Position numbers and translations under genes: made by a program
Source: Candidatus Cloacimonadota bacterium
GTDB lineage: Bacteria; Cloacimonadota; Cloacimonadia; Cloacimonadales; TCS61
NCBI GenBank assembly: GCA_030628755.1
Contig: DAOVQH010000003.1
Coordinates: 1-22,818 of the forward strand
DNA length: 22,818 bases
Direction: 5' to 3'
The notes under the pieces: generated by a model
What the model was told of the DNA's origin: nothing
What the model saw: the letters and a program-made list of their open reading frames with translations, nothing else
The model's database searches: none
In this document: one piece after another, positions 21,877 through 22,818 of the stretch
Position numbering within the stretch: position 1 is the stretch's first letter
Layout: each line of letters opens with the position of its first letter

Positions 21877-22818
21877 TTTTCCTCGCGGGATTTTATAATA
21901 ATAGCATTACCAGCAATTGCATCGAAACGGCAAATTTCATAACAAGCTCGGCATTTGATACACTTTGATGCGTCTAAATTATGCGGTTCTGATCTGGGAC
22001 CGGTAATTGCTCCAGTTGGGCATACACTAACACACTTCTGACATCCGGTACATTTCTCAGGAATTACAATATATTCAATCAAGGAACGACATACGACTGC
22101 AGGACAGTATAAATGTTCAATATGTTCAACATACTCCGGTCGAAAATAACGAAGTGTTGTAAGAACCGGATTCGGTGCTGTTTGACCCAAACCACATAAA
22201 GAAGTAGATTTGACCATATTAGCTAAAGATTCCAGTTTGGCTAAATCTTCAATTTCTCCTTCACCATTACAGATTTTTTCTAATAGTTCGACCATATGTC
22301 TTGTTCCGACTCTACAGGGAGTACATTTCCCACATGATTCTTTCTGGCAGAAATCTAAAAAGTAACGAGCTACATCAACCACACAAGTATCTTTATCCAT
22401 TACAATAAGACCACCGGAACCCATAATTGAACCTGCTGCTGCAAGGCTTTCATAGGTTATTGGAGTATCCAGAAGTTCCTCTGGAATACAACCGCCTGAA
22501 GGTCCACCTGTTTGAACTGCTTTAAAAGGTTTTAATGTTCCGCCACCAATATCAAAAATAATTTTCCTCAGACTTGTTCCAAGTGGAACTTCAATAAGAC
22601 CTGCTCTTCGGATTTTACCCACTAAAGAAAAGGTTTTTGTTCCATAATTATTTTCAACTCCAAATTGTTTAAACCAGGAAGAACCATTTTGCAGAATGTG
22701 AGGAATCGTTCCGAGTGTTTCGACATTATTTATGGTTGTAGGTTTTCCATGCAAACCGGATATTGCAGGAAAGGGAGGACGTGTGCGCGGCATACCGCGT
22801 TTTCCTTCAATGGAAGCA
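21873..22818 (-). CDS. nuoF: NuoF/HydB-type flavoprotein subunit, C-terminal part (5' end outside window)
   Basis: The frame is open to the right edge: residues ASIEGKRG precede the internal Met at 22793, and EGKRG-x-PR-x-x-PPFPA is the conserved NuoF phrase, so the Met at 22793 is not the start. The visible part has the GKPTTINNVET block, FDIGGGT, QTGGPSGGCIP, the [4Fe-4S] motif SCGKCTPCR and the later LCGLGQTAPNPVLTTLRYF. A C-terminal ferredoxin extension with CTGCQKCVSVCP and CIKCRACYEIC adds two [4Fe-4S] clusters, a feature of HydB-type subunits of bifurcating enzymes and not of respiratory complex I NuoF. The missing 5' half should hold the FMN and NAD sites, and a NuoE/HydC partner is expected further right. 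Confidence 0.92.
   Translation of the reverse strand, partial: ASIEGKRGMPRTRPPFPAISGLHGKPTTINNVETLGTIPHILQNGSSWFKQFGVENNYGTKTFSLVGKIRRAGLIEVPLGTSLRKIIFDIGGGTLKPFKAVQTGGPSGGCIPEELLDTPITYESLAAAGSIMGSGGLIVMDKDTCVVDVARYFLDFCQKESCGKCTPCRVGTRHMVELLEKICNGEGEIEDLAKLESLANMVKSTSLCGLGQTAPNPVLTTLRYFRPEYVEHIEHLYCPAVVCRSLIEYIVIPEKCTGCQKCVSVCPTGAITGPRSEPHNLDASKCIKCRACYEICRFDAIAGNAIIIKSREEK

Noticed and set aside
22791..22793. Start codon of the NuoF-like gene at the internal Met
   Set aside because: The frame continues to the window edge and the residues before this Met (EGKRG) belong to the conserved NuoF motif.

Overview
The window comes from an AT-rich, Gram-negative anaerobe. Several secreted proteins end in outer-membrane beta-barrel C-termini (aromatic last residue). 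The Ig-like lipoprotein and the PEGA-barrel proteins are of types common in the FCB superphylum, and the right end encodes iron-sulfur flavoenzymes of strict anaerobes. My best guess is Cloacimonadota or a close FCB relative. This is inferred from gene style, not from a marker-gene phylogeny.

Layout, left to right. (1) 1-771: the end of ebfC and all of recR, a conserved DNA-repair pair, separated by a large inverted repeat. (2) 784-5000: an Ig-like lipoprotein, a large beta-barrel protein with its own terminator, then about 960 bp holding two orphan barrel 3' ends, each followed by its own terminator. (3) 5152-11123: a co-directional set made of an LPP20-like/NTF2-like secreted protein and two tandem paralogues. 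The paralogues share a nearly invariant N-terminal head, four diverged PEGA-type repeats, and unrelated C-terminal barrels. (4) 11124-11594: about 470 bp of hairpin-rich REP-like sequence. (5) 11595-17121: an envelope-polysaccharide neighbourhood with a radical SAM/SPASM protein, a flippase-like membrane protein, a NodB-type deacetylase with a defective-looking start codon, a GT2 glycosyltransferase and a Wzi-like barrel. It is interrupted by palindromic elements, including a predicted three-way junction. (6) 17343-22818, minus strand: a tightly overlapping operon of NuoF-like (cut by the window edge), NuoG-like, NfnA-like and NfnB-like subunits.

The right-hand operon should move electrons between NADH, ferredoxin and NADP(H). 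It combines a HydB/NuoF-type flavin module, a long Fe-S/MopB NuoG-like wire without an H-cluster or formate-dehydrogenase Sec/Cys, and both Nfn subunits. That resembles a split and extended Stn-type transhydrogenase, and it is the strongest candidate for an unusual enzyme complex. The second candidate system is the PEGA-barrel pair, which looks like a conserved periplasmic head displayed on swapped barrels.

No tRNA, rRNA, CRISPR array or intact transposase gene was seen.
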